A stretch of 64,000 bases of DNA, from positions 89,954-153,953 of the forward strand of contig JACZRS010000010.1 in NCBI GenBank assembly GCA_022574595.1, in the 5' to 3' direction. This document shows positions 51,564 through 61,026 of this stretch, in pieces. The translations under genes were made by a program, and so were the position numbers. The notes beneath the pieces are model-generated. The model saw only the letters and a list, made by a program, of their open reading frames with translations. It was not told the origin of the DNA and searched no databases. Numbering within the stretch: the stretch's first letter is position 1; the number at the start of each line of letters is the position of its first letter. Origin of the DNA: Planctomycetota bacterium (GTDB taxonomy: Bacteria > Planctomycetota > Phycisphaerae > Phycisphaerales > SM1A02).

Positions 51564-52453
51564 GCGTACTACGCATTGGAACCAGAGGCAGCGAACTCGC
51601 GCTATGGCAAACGCGATGGGTGATTGCCGAGCTGCAAAAAATGCACACTGACCTAAAGTTTGAGGAAGTGATCCTTAAAACGCACGGCGACGTTAATATT
51701 GATCAGCTATATGATCCGCCCGATTCGCCGATTGGTTGGTTTACCAGCGTTATTGAGAAGGCACTATTAGATGGGGAGATCGACTGTGCGGTTCACAGTT
51801 ACAAGGATCTTCCCTCAAGCAGTCCGGATGAATTGGTAATCGCAGCTGTGCCGCCGCGTGCTGCTGCACATGATGTGATTGTTACCAATAGCGCAGTAGA
51901 TCTTGAGCATTTACCTCCTACGTCGAGAATTGGTACAAGCAGTCCGCGACGTCGAGCGCAATTGCAGCATTATCTTGGTATCAAGGGGATTGACATCCGA
52001 GGCAACGTGCCAACTCGTGTTGCCAAGGTGACATCCGGCGAACTAGATGGTGTTGTGCTTGCTGCTGCGGGTTTGTCGCGCTTGAATTTGCAGGTTCCTC
52101 ACATGATCGACTTACCCATGGATCGGTTTGTACCAGCACCGCGCCAAGGTGCTCTGGCTCTACAGGCAAGGCGTAATAGTGAAGCTCAGAAACTGCTCAG
52201 TGTACTTGATGATGCTCCCTCCAACCGCGCTGTTGAGGCTGAGCGTGCCTTCCTAGCTGAACTCGCAGCCGGTTGTCATACTCCCGTTGGCGCGATTGCG
52301 CATGTTGAAAACGGTACTATCAAGTTGTGCGGGCAACTCTTTAGTGATGATGGTAAACATATGGTAGAGAAAACTCAGCGCGGCGACAACCCAACGGAGG
52401 TCGGCACAATGCTGGCGCAGCACCTGGCCCACGAATTGCAGGTAACAAAGTGA
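51560..52453 (+). CDS. hemC: Hydroxymethylbilane synthase
   Basis: HemC links four porphobilinogens into hydroxymethylbilane. The 297-residue protein starts at the ATG overlapping the hemL stop and begins VLRIGTRGSELALWQTRWV. Further signatures are AVHSYKDLPSS, RIGTSSPRRRAQL, IRGNVPTRVAKV, PAPRQGALALQARR and the dipyrromethane cofactor cysteine in LAAGCHTPVGA. It overlaps hemD by four bases. Confidence 0.96.
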   Translation: MSVLRIGTRGSELALWQTRWVIAELQKMHTDLKFEEVILKTHGDVNIDQLYDPPDSPIGWFTSVIEKALLDGEIDCAVHSYKDLPSSSPDELVIAAVPPRAAAHDVIVTNSAVDLEHLPPTSRIGTSSPRRRAQLQHYLGIKGIDIRGNVPTRVAKVTSGELDGVVLAAAGLSRLNLQVPHMIDLPMDRFVPAPRQGALALQARRNSEAQKLLSVLDDAPSNRAVEAERAFLAELAAGCHTPVGAIAHVENGTIKLCGQLFSDDGKHMVEKTQRGDNPTEVGTMLAQHLAHELQVTK

Positions 52454-53100
52454 AGGTCTGGGTAACTCGAGATGAACCTCCGGATGGACCCTTGTGTTGT
52501 GCGCTTAAAGCAGCGCAGCTTGATGTATTGCACGAGCCAGTGCTTTTGCGAAAAGTCTTAACTGATGCGAGAAGTGCAATCGCCAGCCTCGGACCGGACG
52601 ATTGGCTTGTGCTGACTAGTATATATGCCATCAAAGCTGTTGCCGAGGATGTCGCACGAGTACCTAAAATCGCAGTGGTTGGAGAGGCATCGCGCATGGT
52701 TGCTGAAAGCCGAGGCTTTCGCGTTGTGCTTGTGAGTTCAGGCGGAACCAGCCAAGATTTATTCGATGAATTGTTTGAGCAATCTGATGGATCAACAATT
52801 TGCTATCCCAGATCGTCGCTAGCTACGCCTCCGGAAATTCCTCAAACTATCAGAATGACCTGCCCTATACTCTATGAAACGAATCAGCGGGAATTCTGCA
52901 AAGATATATTGCGCCAAGCTGACGTTGTTGCGGTGACTAGTGCTTCAGCCGTTCAAGCCATAGGACCTCTTGCGCTCCCATTTGCTAGCATTGGGCCTTC
53001 AACTTCAAAAGCGCTGCGCGAGATAGGTGTGGACCCTTGGGTTGAGGCAGCAGAGCCGAATTTCGATGCGTTGGCAAGCGCCATCGTAGATCACAGCTGA
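52450..53100 (+). CDS. hemD: Uroporphyrinogen-III synthase
   Basis: HemD cyclises hydroxymethylbilane with inversion of ring D. The 216-residue protein is divergent, as the family always is. It has the expected two-lobe layout: VWVTRDEP at the start, WLVLTSIYAIKAV, ICYPRSSLA, VVAVTSASAVQAIG and FASIGPSTSKALREIG. The start is GTG overlapping the hemC stop. It ends a few bases inside the convergent hemB gene (about 10-base overlap of the two 3' ends). Confidence 0.88.
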   Translation: MKVWVTRDEPPDGPLCCALKAAQLDVLHEPVLLRKVLTDARSAIASLGPDDWLVLTSIYAIKAVAEDVARVPKIAVVGEASRMVAESRGFRVVLVSSGGTSQDLFDELFEQSDGSTICYPRSSLATPPEIPQTIRMTCPILYETNQREFCKDILRQADVVAVTSASAVQAIGPLALPFASIGPSTSKALREIGVDPWVEAAEPNFDALASAIVDHS

Positions 53101-54119
53101 TGATCTTCGCGCCACCAACGCGCATAATCCATTGCGGAATATGTAAGAATAAAATCAGCTCCGGCTCGCGCTATAGATGTCAGAACCTCCATGGTGCAAG
53201 CTCGTTCATCTAGCCAACCGTTTTGCGCCGCGGCTTTGATCATTGCGTATTCACCACTTACGTTGTAAGCAGCAATCGGTAAATTCGTCTGAGCACGAAG
53301 GCGAGCTATGACATCCAAATAGGGCAGTGCCGGTTTTACCATGAGCATGTCCGCTCCTTCATCAATATCAAGTTGTGCTTCTATGGATGCCTCACGCGAA
53401 TTCGCCGGATCCATTTGGTAGGTACGTTTATCCTTAGGCACATTGGGGGCATCCGCTGGCGCTGAATCAAGCGCATCGCGAAATGGGCCATAGAAAGACG
53501 ATGCATATTTTGCGGTGTAACTGAGGATCAATGTCGATGTGTAATTAGCCTCGTCAAGTGCTGTTCGAATTGCCCCTACACGGCCATCCATCATGTCAGA
53601 TGGCGCCACGATATCCGCGCCAGCTTCTGCATGCAGCACCGCCATCTGCGCGAGAATTTCTACAGTTTCATCATTATTTACGGTTCCGTCCTTGTCAATC
53701 AAGCCGTCGTGACCAAGACTTGAATACGGATCCAGCGCGATATCCGTAATGACACAACACTCCTCGATTGCATCTTTAATAGTTCGCGTCGCCTCGCATA
53801 GTAGATTATCGGGATTGAGTCCTTCATCAGCACGCGGAGTTTTCTTTGATGCATCAAGAGCTGGGAATAGAGCAAATGCTCGCACTCCCAACTCTATCGC
53901 TTGCCGACATTCGTCGAGCGCAAGATCTATCGAGAGTCGTGATTGGCCCGGCATTGAATCGATGGGCTCGCGATTGCATCGGCCTTCGATGATAAAAAGC
54001 GGCATAACGAGTTTTTGAGGTGTCAATGTTGTTTCACAAACGAGCTGGCGAATGGTAGAGCTTGTTCGCAAACGTCGTGGCCGACGAGAAATATCAAGTG
54101 AAGTGGTTGTCTGATACAT
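53091..54119 (-). CDS. hemB: Delta-aminolevulinic acid dehydratase (porphobilinogen synthase)
   Basis: HemB condenses two aminolevulinates into porphobilinogen. The 342-residue protein shows the Schiff-base lysines in ADMLMVKPALPYLD and the DMMDGRVGAIR region, and AYNVSGEYAMIKAA. At the zinc triad position the sequence is ITDIALDPYSSLGHDG: the cysteines of zinc enzymes are replaced by Ala, Asp and Asp, which marks the Mg-type class that needs no catalytic zinc. It is the last gene of the leftward heme operon, three bases after the oxidase gene, and converges with hemD. Confidence 0.95.
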   Translation of the reverse strand: MYQTTTSLDISRRPRRLRTSSTIRQLVCETTLTPQKLVMPLFIIEGRCNREPIDSMPGQSRLSIDLALDECRQAIELGVRAFALFPALDASKKTPRADEGLNPDNLLCEATRTIKDAIEECCVITDIALDPYSSLGHDGLIDKDGTVNNDETVEILAQMAVLHAEAGADIVAPSDMMDGRVGAIRTALDEANYTSTLILSYTAKYASSFYGPFRDALDSAPADAPNVPKDKRTYQMDPANSREASIEAQLDIDEGADMLMVKPALPYLDVIARLRAQTNLPIAAYNVSGEYAMIKAAAQNGWLDERACTMEVLTSIARAGADFILTYSAMDYARWWREDHQL

Positions 54120-54122
54120 GGT

Positions 54123-55610
54123 TCAGTTTCCTTTATTCTCCAACGATTGCAATATGGCAGGTTCTTTGGGCTCGATGGCACTGTGGTCGAGCTGTCTGCA
54201 TTGCTGCGACATATCATCTTTAATATCTTTTTGTAGACTTAGCTTTGTGATAATGCCAGAAGCCTCTTGCGCAGCATTCTTCACACAATCGTTTATCGAC
54301 ATGCCATGAAGGTAATTGCCGAGCAGGTGTAAATTGGCGTGAGATTGCAATTGGCGCTCGATGTTGGCGACGCGATTTACATGATCGAGAGTGTAATGTG
54401 GTATTGCGTTTGGCCAATGGCAGATATCAACTAGCGTCGGTTCGCCTGTTAATTGCAAGAGATTACGCAGTGAAGTGACTGCAATATCGACGAGCTCATT
54501 GTCGCTCTTTGTGTCAACCTCATTAGTATGTGAATCACGGATAAAGACGCGCAGTAGTCGGCTGCCTTTGGGTGCGTGGTGTGGGAACACACTGTCGGCC
54601 CATAGCACTCCGAGCAATGGAAAATCCGGTTCAGTGCTTGGGACTAAAAATCCGAAGCCGTCAAGCGGATGGCCGATGTGTTTTCGATCAAAGCCGAGAT
54701 TTAATACGGTAAGCGGTGATGTGGGAATCGATGAGATTTCACTTGCCAGCGTAGGTGCTGCTGATTTAAGTAATGTACTCGCTGCGGACTTTCCAACACA
54801 CAGCACCAGATGCCGGCAGCGGATAATCTCATCAATCCCACCATTTATTATGTACGATATTTCAAAGCCGGTCTGGGTTTGCTTTATTGATTTGGTATCG
54901 CAGTTGGTGATTAGATCATCGCCTAAGTCTTCTGCAATCACTTTAGGTAAGGCTGACAGTCCGTTGCGAAAACTCACAAGACCTTGCCGTTTAGGGCGAC
55001 GAGTCTTGAATGCAGATGTTAATGCTGAGATGAGGGGACTACGCAGTCGATCATCCATCTCGGCAATCCCATGGAAACACCCAGCCAGGCTCAATGTCTT
55101 GCTTTCCGCGGCATAAATACCCACGCAAAGAGCGCTCACGAGTCTATCCGCAACCTCTCGACCAAAGCGCCGCGCTGCTGCTTCGTCGATTGATCGATTG
55201 GCGCTTGTTCCTCGTCGACTAAGAAGGAGGCCGCGTATCAACCTCAGTTTGCCGATCGGTGATAGTAGGGGGGTTGTAATGAACTGCCATGGATTGGATG
55301 GCAGCTTGCATAGTCGAGAGCGATGTAGGACAAATCGAGAGCGACCACTACTGCCACTAGCGCTGATTGGATCGAGCTTATCTTGAAAATGCAAAAGCAA
55401 CTGCTCGAAGGATTCATCACGCACAAGAACGTTAAACGGCCCTTTTTCAAGAAGAAAACCATCACGGTGTTGCGTTTGCATGACGCCGCCTGCATAGGCG
55501 TTCGCCTCGAGTATCTTGACATCAACCCCAGCTTGTTTGAGATGCCAGGCTGTGGTAAGACCACTGATTCCCGCGCCGACAACGATTACATCGTGTTGTG
55601 GCGTGGTCAT
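54123..55610 (-). CDS. hemY: Protoporphyrinogen/coproporphyrinogen oxidase (HemY type)
   Basis: This 495-residue FAD enzyme oxidises protoporphyrinogen IX (or coproporphyrinogen III) using oxygen. It has the dinucleotide motif VVGAGISGLTTAWHLKQAGV, EANAYAGGVMQT, the substrate-side helix RSIDEAAARRFGREVADRL, FLVPSTEPDFPLLGVLW and the FAD end motif LLGNYLHGMSINDCVKNA. It is of HemY/PPOX type, not the flavodoxin-like HemG. Whether it feeds the protoporphyrin or coproporphyrin branch depends on partner enzymes; HemN and a standard ferrochelatase beside it favour the classical branch. It overlaps hemE by four bases. Confidence 0.9.
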   Translation of the reverse strand: MTTPQHDVIVVGAGISGLTTAWHLKQAGVDVKILEANAYAGGVMQTQHRDGFLLEKGPFNVLVRDESFEQLLLHFQDKLDPISASGSSGRSRFVLHRSRLCKLPSNPWQFITTPLLSPIGKLRLIRGLLLSRRGTSANRSIDEAAARRFGREVADRLVSALCVGIYAAESKTLSLAGCFHGIAEMDDRLRSPLISALTSAFKTRRPKRQGLVSFRNGLSALPKVIAEDLGDDLITNCDTKSIKQTQTGFEISYIINGGIDEIIRCRHLVLCVGKSAASTLLKSAAPTLASEISSIPTSPLTVLNLGFDRKHIGHPLDGFGFLVPSTEPDFPLLGVLWADSVFPHHAPKGSRLLRVFIRDSHTNEVDTKSDNELVDIAVTSLRNLLQLTGEPTLVDICHWPNAIPHYTLDHVNRVANIERQLQSHANLHLLGNYLHGMSINDCVKNAAQEASGIITKLSLQKDIKDDMSQQCRQLDHSAIEPKEPAILQSLENKGN

Positions 55611-56716
55611 GGCGCGTCTTCCAAATTGTTGCTTGGCTCCGGCTCAGGCGTCAGTGATTTGGCAGCGTCAATGAACCGGCAAACATTATCAATGGGGGTA
55701 TCTTTGAGAATTCCATGGTTGAGATTCAAGATGTGGCCTGTGTGATCTCCCGCAATGACGCAGCGGCGAACCGCTTCTTCAATTTCTTTGCTCGATCCAC
55801 TTCGCAAAATCTCATTATCAACATTGCCCTGAAGCGCAACTTTACCATTGAGCAAACTGCGTGCTTCTCGCAAATCAATGCACGAGCCAACACTCAGCAC
55901 ACTAGCGCCGGTTTTGACCATTAGATCCAGCGACGGCCACTCCTTTACAAACAGAATGGTCGGGCAGGTCGGTGGGAGCGCTCGCAAGACCGCTTCCTGA
56001 TAAGGATGTGCGAACTTTTCATATTCCGCGGGCGAGAGTCGATCGGCTACAGACTCAAACAGTTGCACAAGATGCACGCCCGCATCGATCTGCATGAGCA
56101 GATATTCAGATGTAACTTTAGCGAGTAAGTCTAGCAACTGATGAAGTAGCTGCGGCGCATCCTGCATCATGGCGCGCGTTTGCAGTATTTTCTCACTGGG
56201 ACTTCCACCTTCGATTAAAAATGCTGCCAAGGTAAACGGCGAACCTGCAAAACCAATCAACGGGATTGAATTACCCAGTTTATCCAGCACAAGTTCAATG
56301 CTGCGAGGAACAAATGCAAGCTCCTTGGTAGGGTCAAATGCACTAAGTTTGGCGACGTCACCTTCAGTTCTAATCGGTTTATTAAGCGTGGGGGCAGGTC
56401 GAAATACAAACGGTGCACCCATAGGTGCAAGCGGCGTCAAGATGTCCTGAAACAAGATTGCTGCATCAACTCCGAGACGCACAGGTAAGAGTGTGATCTG
56501 GGCTGCGAGGTTGGGGGTGCGAAAAAGTTCCTCGAGCTCAAGCCCGCAGTGCTGACGAATTTCCAGATACTTAGGATCAAATCGTCCCGCTTGGCGCATT
56601 AGCCAAACCGGTGTACGCTGAGTGCGTTCGCCGCGCGCAGCACGCAGCACCAAATCGTTGGTCGGTGCAGATAACTGCGATATTGATTGCTTATTAAGCA
56701 TTTGTTGAGAAGGCAT
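55607..56716 (-). CDS. hemE: Uroporphyrinogen decarboxylase
   Basis: HemE decarboxylates uroporphyrinogen III to coproporphyrinogen III. Signatures: TPVWLMRQAGRFDPKYLEI (with the catalytic arginine-rich loop), DAAILFQDILTPLAPMG, PLIGFAGSPFTLAAFLIEGG, QLFESVADRLSP and GNVDNEILRSG. Three in-frame ATGs (56740, 56716, 56701) are possible. I use 56716, which has a weak GGTG upstream and keeps the usual short N-terminus. Each choice overlaps the hemN 3' end, so the two are coupled. Confidence 0.94.
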   Translation of the reverse strand: MPSQQMLNKQSISQLSAPTNDLVLRAARGERTQRTPVWLMRQAGRFDPKYLEIRQHCGLELEELFRTPNLAAQITLLPVRLGVDAAILFQDILTPLAPMGAPFVFRPAPTLNKPIRTEGDVAKLSAFDPTKELAFVPRSIELVLDKLGNSIPLIGFAGSPFTLAAFLIEGGSPSEKILQTRAMMQDAPQLLHQLLDLLAKVTSEYLLMQIDAGVHLVQLFESVADRLSPAEYEKFAHPYQEAVLRALPPTCPTILFVKEWPSLDLMVKTGASVLSVGSCIDLREARSLLNGKVALQGNVDNEILRSGSSKEIEEAVRRCVIAGDHTGHILNLNHGILKDTPIDNVCRFIDAAKSLTPEPEPSNNLEDAP

Positions 56717-58115
56717 GTTTTTCACCAAATCGATAAGCATCGCGGTTTATATATGCATCAAAGATCGCTGCCACGTTACGCATTAGCACACGTCCAAGCG
56801 GGAAGGTCAATTGTATGCGATTGTCTGAAGTGATATTGACGAGGCCGTCGTTCTGAAGCTGCTCTAATTGCTCAAGTTCAGTCGCAAAGTATTCGTCAAA
56901 TACAATATCAAAGAGCGCTTCGATGCGCTTGGGGCAAATCTCCGCGTAGCAATAAAGATGATTGATAACAGTTTGGCGCAGACAATCGTCTTCATTTAAG
57001 CGAATACCTCGTATGGCCGGTTCGAGGGTTTGTTGGATTCGATCCACGTATGTCTGCGGTTCACGATGGTTCTGCAAGTACCCAAAGCGCACGAATTGCG
57101 AGATCGAAGAGGCGCCGATGCCGATCAAGTCGAGATCGACTCCGGTGGTCATGCCCTGGAAGTTGCGATTGATGGTTCCTTGGCGCGCTGCTTGGGCGAG
57201 AGTTTCATCGGCCTTGGCGAAGTGATCTAATCCGATGAATTCATAGCCAGCACTTTGGAATCGCTCAACCGCCAGGAGAAACATCGCGAGCTTGTTTTTA
57301 GAATCAGGCATCTGCTGGTGGTGTATGCCTCGCTGCGTGGCGATCTTATCTGGAATCTGCGCGTAGTGATAAAAGGCCACTCTATCCGGCGACAGCGAGA
57401 TCGATTTATCAACCATATCCGCAACCGTTTCAACAGTTTGATACGGAAGCCCGTAGATCAAATCGAAGTTGAGACTCTCAAAACCACTTTCACGGCATGT
57501 CTCGACGCATTGCTTGACCAGTTCATACGGCTGCACACGATGAATATGTTTCTGTACGCGTTCATCAAAGTCCTGCACTCCCAGCGAAATTCGATTGAAG
57601 CCGAGGTGCCTAAGCAGTTGTAACTGCTCACTTGAGGTGACACGCGGATCAACCTCGATCGATATTTCAGCGTCGCAGTGAATGTCGAATAGTGAGGCCA
57701 GTGTGTTATGTATCTCTTGGATAAGTTGGCAGGATAAATAAGTCGGCGTACCTCCACCCCAATGAATCTGGCGAACACAACGCCCTGCTCCAAGCGTTGA
57801 TGCGCGCCAACTCATCTCTTGTAACAGCGCCTTTACGTAACTGCTGACATTTTCATCTGCATTTTTCGCAGTTTTTCGCATTATTGTCTTATTGCATGCA
57901 CAGAACTTGCAAAGTGCTTCACAGAAGGGGATATGCAGATAAATGGAAAGATCACGTTGTGGAACTTGTTGCAACGACTCTTCCCGAATGGATGTTGCCT
58001 CGTGAGGATCAACATCATGCCACCAAGTCGGCATGGGATAAGACACATGCCGAGGCAGTGAAAGCCCGGCATATCGCTCAAAGACTTCATGATCAACTAT
58101 GGGTAGACTGAACAA
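56694..58115 (-). CDS. hemN: Oxygen-independent coproporphyrinogen III oxidase
   Basis: This radical-SAM enzyme decarboxylates coproporphyrinogen III without oxygen. The cluster motif is IPFCEALCKFCACNK (CxxxCxxC plus the fourth HemN cysteine), with GGGTPTYLS and ISLGVQDFDERVQKHIHR downstream. This is full HemN, not HemW, as shown by the extra cysteine and length of about 473 residues. I place the start at the TTG at 58115 because AAGGAG (58122-58127) lies six bases upstream. A TTG at 58136 lacks such a site. The ribosome site is inside the 3' end of the hemH-hemA gene. Confidence 0.93.
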   Translation of the reverse strand: MFSLPIVDHEVFERYAGLSLPRHVSYPMPTWWHDVDPHEATSIREESLQQVPQRDLSIYLHIPFCEALCKFCACNKTIMRKTAKNADENVSSYVKALLQEMSWRASTLGAGRCVRQIHWGGGTPTYLSCQLIQEIHNTLASLFDIHCDAEISIEVDPRVTSSEQLQLLRHLGFNRISLGVQDFDERVQKHIHRVQPYELVKQCVETCRESGFESLNFDLIYGLPYQTVETVADMVDKSISLSPDRVAFYHYAQIPDKIATQRGIHHQQMPDSKNKLAMFLLAVERFQSAGYEFIGLDHFAKADETLAQAARQGTINRNFQGMTTGVDLDLIGIGASSISQFVRFGYLQNHREPQTYVDRIQQTLEPAIRGIRLNEDDCLRQTVINHLYCYAEICPKRIEALFDIVFDEYFATELEQLEQLQNDGLVNITSDNRIQLTFPLGRVLMRNVAAIFDAYINRDAYRFGEKHAFSTNA

Positions 58116-60438
58116 AGCTGTCTCCTTCTTGCTCAATGGTTGATTTAGGTGCGCTAAACGAAGCGGGTTGTACTTCGATTGCCGTAGCGACTACGCGATC
58201 ACCGTAATTGGATCGTGGCGGGTCAGCGGTTGTGCTCACAGCTTGAACCGCTGCTTCGATTACTCTTTGGGCAGCCTTAACAGCCAGGTGAAATTCCGCA
58301 TCATCAAGTAGCACATCGGTATATCTAGCAACCTCGGCTTCGAGCTGCTCGGCACTTATTACCGTAATGCCGGCAATCCCATCTAGATCTTCACACGAGC
58401 CAAAGGTGTTGAAGTCGATTATTGTGAGCGGGTGAACGCTAAAATCACGAATGCTGCGGATAATCGATGATGTGAGAATCGGTTCTTTGCGATCGACACC
58501 CAAGAACACAATGTCAGCCTTGGCTATGGCATCTGAAACGGCCGGTTCACTGTATTTGTGAACGAGGATCCGCCGCCCTTGGCCGATGGCTTGACGGAGC
58601 AGTTTCATCAATCGTCGTCGACCACCACCCCGGTAAATCAGCGTAAGATTCTCACTGGACACCTCGAATTGCTCTACCAGGACTTGCAGGATTGATCGTG
58701 AAGTCGTGGATCCGCCAATAACAACACACTGCGGCTTGCTTGAGCTACTAATACGCTCTTCCAGGAAGTCGCGCAGGGCTGCGTAACAGTATTTGCAACT
58801 GAATCGACCCCACAGAGTGGTCGTGCGCAGTTCCTCGATGATCGAATGGACTTTGCCGATGAGCTTCTCGGCAATCTCTCCCGCAGTATTGATATGAAGA
58901 GCCATGCGAAGTGCGGATTGAAGTTGCTCAAGAACTTCAGTATCGCCAGGTAGCGGACTGTGAAAACCCGCAGCAGTGCTCAGTAGATGATGCCAAGCTT
59001 GGGCGCCGCGAAGTACATTGAGCTTTAGGTCCGTGTGATGATCCCCCACGAGTTGGCTAGAAATTTCGCTGACAGCGTTGTCAAGAGAAAGATCACTGTG
59101 ACCGGCTTTGAGCAGCCCATAGTACTCAAAACGACTGCAAGTATTGAACAGCCAACTTTCGCGGAAGCCGATATCGCTATGGATCTTTTCGAGCAACCCC
59201 AACGTGTCGTATTGTGAGCGCTTGATGCGGCGGAACTGTTCAGACGTAACATGGCTTAACTGCGGTTCACCATTGAGACCTAGGCGACCTTCTGTACAAA
59301 CGCCAACCATCATCAGCGAATCGATTGCCTCACTAAGAGTCGTCGAGGCATCATTTTGATCTAGAAGCGGACATACAACGGGATTGTCACCGTTACGCGG
59401 ACGTGATCCACGACGAACGAGACCACCCAGCGCCTTGATGAACGGATCATACGTGTTAAGCGCAGGGCAAAGAAATAACTTGCCACCAGCCTTTGCAAAC
59501 TGTTGAGCGTAGGTCATCCCAATTTCTTCAATCGTTTCCAAGCAGTCTGCGGTGAAACTGATCGGGCACACCAGCACGCGCTTTTTACCGGCCGCGGCAA
59601 GATCTCTTAGCGCAGTTTCCGTTGACGGCACAAGCCACGGCACAGGACCGAGTTTGCTCTGAAATGAAAGTTGGCTGCGATGTGGCGGCCAACCCAATCG
59701 TTGATTGACAAGCTCCATTGTATGCCTGATTTGACTTTCGTAGGGGTCGCCGTCATCGATATAAGATTGCGGTAGAGAGTGGGTGGAATAGAGCAATATT
59801 GTATCGTCGGGACTCAGCCCTTCAGTCAACGCTTGCTCGTGAATGAGACTCGCCTGAGCATCGATATACCCAGCATCTTGATACCAGGTATTACGCACTT
59901 GGATGTTCAGCTCAAGGCCGATGCGGCGCGCACACTGGTAAAGCTCGTCTAAAGCTGTACCAGTCGACGGTCCGCTATATTGTGGATACATCGGGATCAC
60001 AATCAAATCGGTCACACCTTCTGCAACGATGCGTATTAGTGTGTCGCCTATGCTGGGATTGGCGTAGCGCATAGCATAGAACACCTGCCATTCGCCTGCT
60101 AAATGTTTCTTTAGCTCGTGAACTTGATCTTCCATTATAAATTTCAGAGGCGATCCGCGCTCAGTCCATATCTTGCGATACGCTTGCGTTGATTTGGAGG
60201 AGCGGAACTGCGCAATCATACGCGCCAGCGGGCGGTTAAGCCATCGCCAGTGCCGTGGGAGCTTGATCACGTACGGATCTGCTAGAAACTGTGTCAGATA
60301 TTGTCTGACCGACTGTGTTGTACACCTATCTGGGGTGCCAAGGTTTATCAATAGCACACCGCGGCGCTTTTCTGATAAAGAAGTACGCTCGACATTATTG
60401 CCATAACAGTCGGCCGACGTCTGCGAGGACGGAGCCAT
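58093..60438 (-). CDS. Ferrochelatase fused to glutamyl-tRNA reductase
   Basis: This 781-residue protein joins the last and first enzymes of heme synthesis. Residues about 25-355 are ferrochelatase: GVLLINLGTPDRC, PQYSGPSTGTALDEL, the catalytic histidine in LLYSTHSLPQSYIDDGD and the glutamate in CPISFTADCLETIEEIG. From about 385 the sequence follows glutamyl-tRNA reductase: catalytic cysteine in LFNTCSRFEYY (near 432), LLSTAAGFHSPLPGDTEVLEQL (for the usual GEPQI block), NADPH-type VVIGGSTTSRSIL, ADIVFLGVDRKEP and IDFNTFGS. The reductase half is divergent but keeps the cysteine. No separate hemA is present, and HemL needs its product. It leads the leftward heme operon. Confidence 0.88.
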   Translation of the reverse strand: MAPSSQTSADCYGNNVERTSLSEKRRGVLLINLGTPDRCTTQSVRQYLTQFLADPYVIKLPRHWRWLNRPLARMIAQFRSSKSTQAYRKIWTERGSPLKFIMEDQVHELKKHLAGEWQVFYAMRYANPSIGDTLIRIVAEGVTDLIVIPMYPQYSGPSTGTALDELYQCARRIGLELNIQVRNTWYQDAGYIDAQASLIHEQALTEGLSPDDTILLYSTHSLPQSYIDDGDPYESQIRHTMELVNQRLGWPPHRSQLSFQSKLGPVPWLVPSTETALRDLAAAGKKRVLVCPISFTADCLETIEEIGMTYAQQFAKAGGKLFLCPALNTYDPFIKALGGLVRRGSRPRNGDNPVVCPLLDQNDASTTLSEAIDSLMMVGVCTEGRLGLNGEPQLSHVTSEQFRRIKRSQYDTLGLLEKIHSDIGFRESWLFNTCSRFEYYGLLKAGHSDLSLDNAVSEISSQLVGDHHTDLKLNVLRGAQAWHHLLSTAAGFHSPLPGDTEVLEQLQSALRMALHINTAGEIAEKLIGKVHSIIEELRTTTLWGRFSCKYCYAALRDFLEERISSSSKPQCVVIGGSTTSRSILQVLVEQFEVSSENLTLIYRGGGRRRLMKLLRQAIGQGRRILVHKYSEPAVSDAIAKADIVFLGVDRKEPILTSSIIRSIRDFSVHPLTIIDFNTFGSCEDLDGIAGITVISAEQLEAEVARYTDVLLDDAEFHLAVKAAQRVIEAAVQAVSTTADPPRSNYGDRVVATAIEVQPASFSAPKSTIEQEGDSFVQSTHS

Positions 60439-60498
60439 TGGTGTCGTTTCCGTAAATGGATTCTCATGTTTAGTACCTAACCAACAAAATGTGCCGGA

Positions 60499-61026
60499 TT
60501 AGATCGGCGGCGCTCTTGGTATGGCCAAACGAGAATTGATGAACCACCGCGCAATGGAAGGAGGTTCTGAGACGACTGCAGCGTATGGATGTGCAACGAC
60601 TAGTTGCCGTGCAAAAGTAGTTGCCAAATTACGCCACAGATCGCGTAACTGACGACGAGCAGCCCGAGCGCCAACAGCAACAGCGCCGAGCGCTAGGATC
60701 ATAGGTGCCTGTTGAAAAACTTCTCGCGTAACTTCAGATGCAGTTACCTCGTGGTGCATAAAAAGGCAAACAAGCATGAAAACCATCACACCGTTTCGAC
60801 GCGTTCGAAAGCGCAGGAATCGAACGTCAATGAGCTTGAGAATGAAGAGTAGAACCGTCAAGCACAAGGCAATAAGTGCCAGCCAACTCCCAGGTTCGTC
60901 GCCTATAAAGAGCCTTCGCGCGACATTGGCAAGGATCGGTATATGGATGGCGATCAGCAATGCCCACCATAATCGTCTGGCATTGAGCATGAACCATCTG
61001 CTTATTATGGAAAAGGATCGTTCCAT
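60499..61026 (-). CDS. Unrecognised membrane protein
   Basis: This 175-residue protein has predicted helices at about 15-36, 45-64, 78-96 and 105-122, with a basic cytoplasmic tail (ARAARRQLRDLWRNLATTF). I recognise no family. It lies 60 bases upstream of the ferrochelatase fusion on the same strand, so it could be the first gene of the heme operon. A role in heme handling is only a guess from position. Confidence 0.55.
   Translation of the reverse strand: MERSFSIISRWFMLNARRLWWALLIAIHIPILANVARRLFIGDEPGSWLALIALCLTVLLFILKLIDVRFLRFRTRRNGVMVFMLVCLFMHHEVTASEVTREVFQQAPMILALGAVAVGARAARRQLRDLWRNLATTFARQLVVAHPYAAVVSEPPSIARWFINSRLAIPRAPPI

Noticed and set aside
56694..58115. HemW-type heme chaperone
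   Set aside because: The CxxxCxxC motif is followed by the extra cysteine of true HemN, and the gene is inside a full heme operon.
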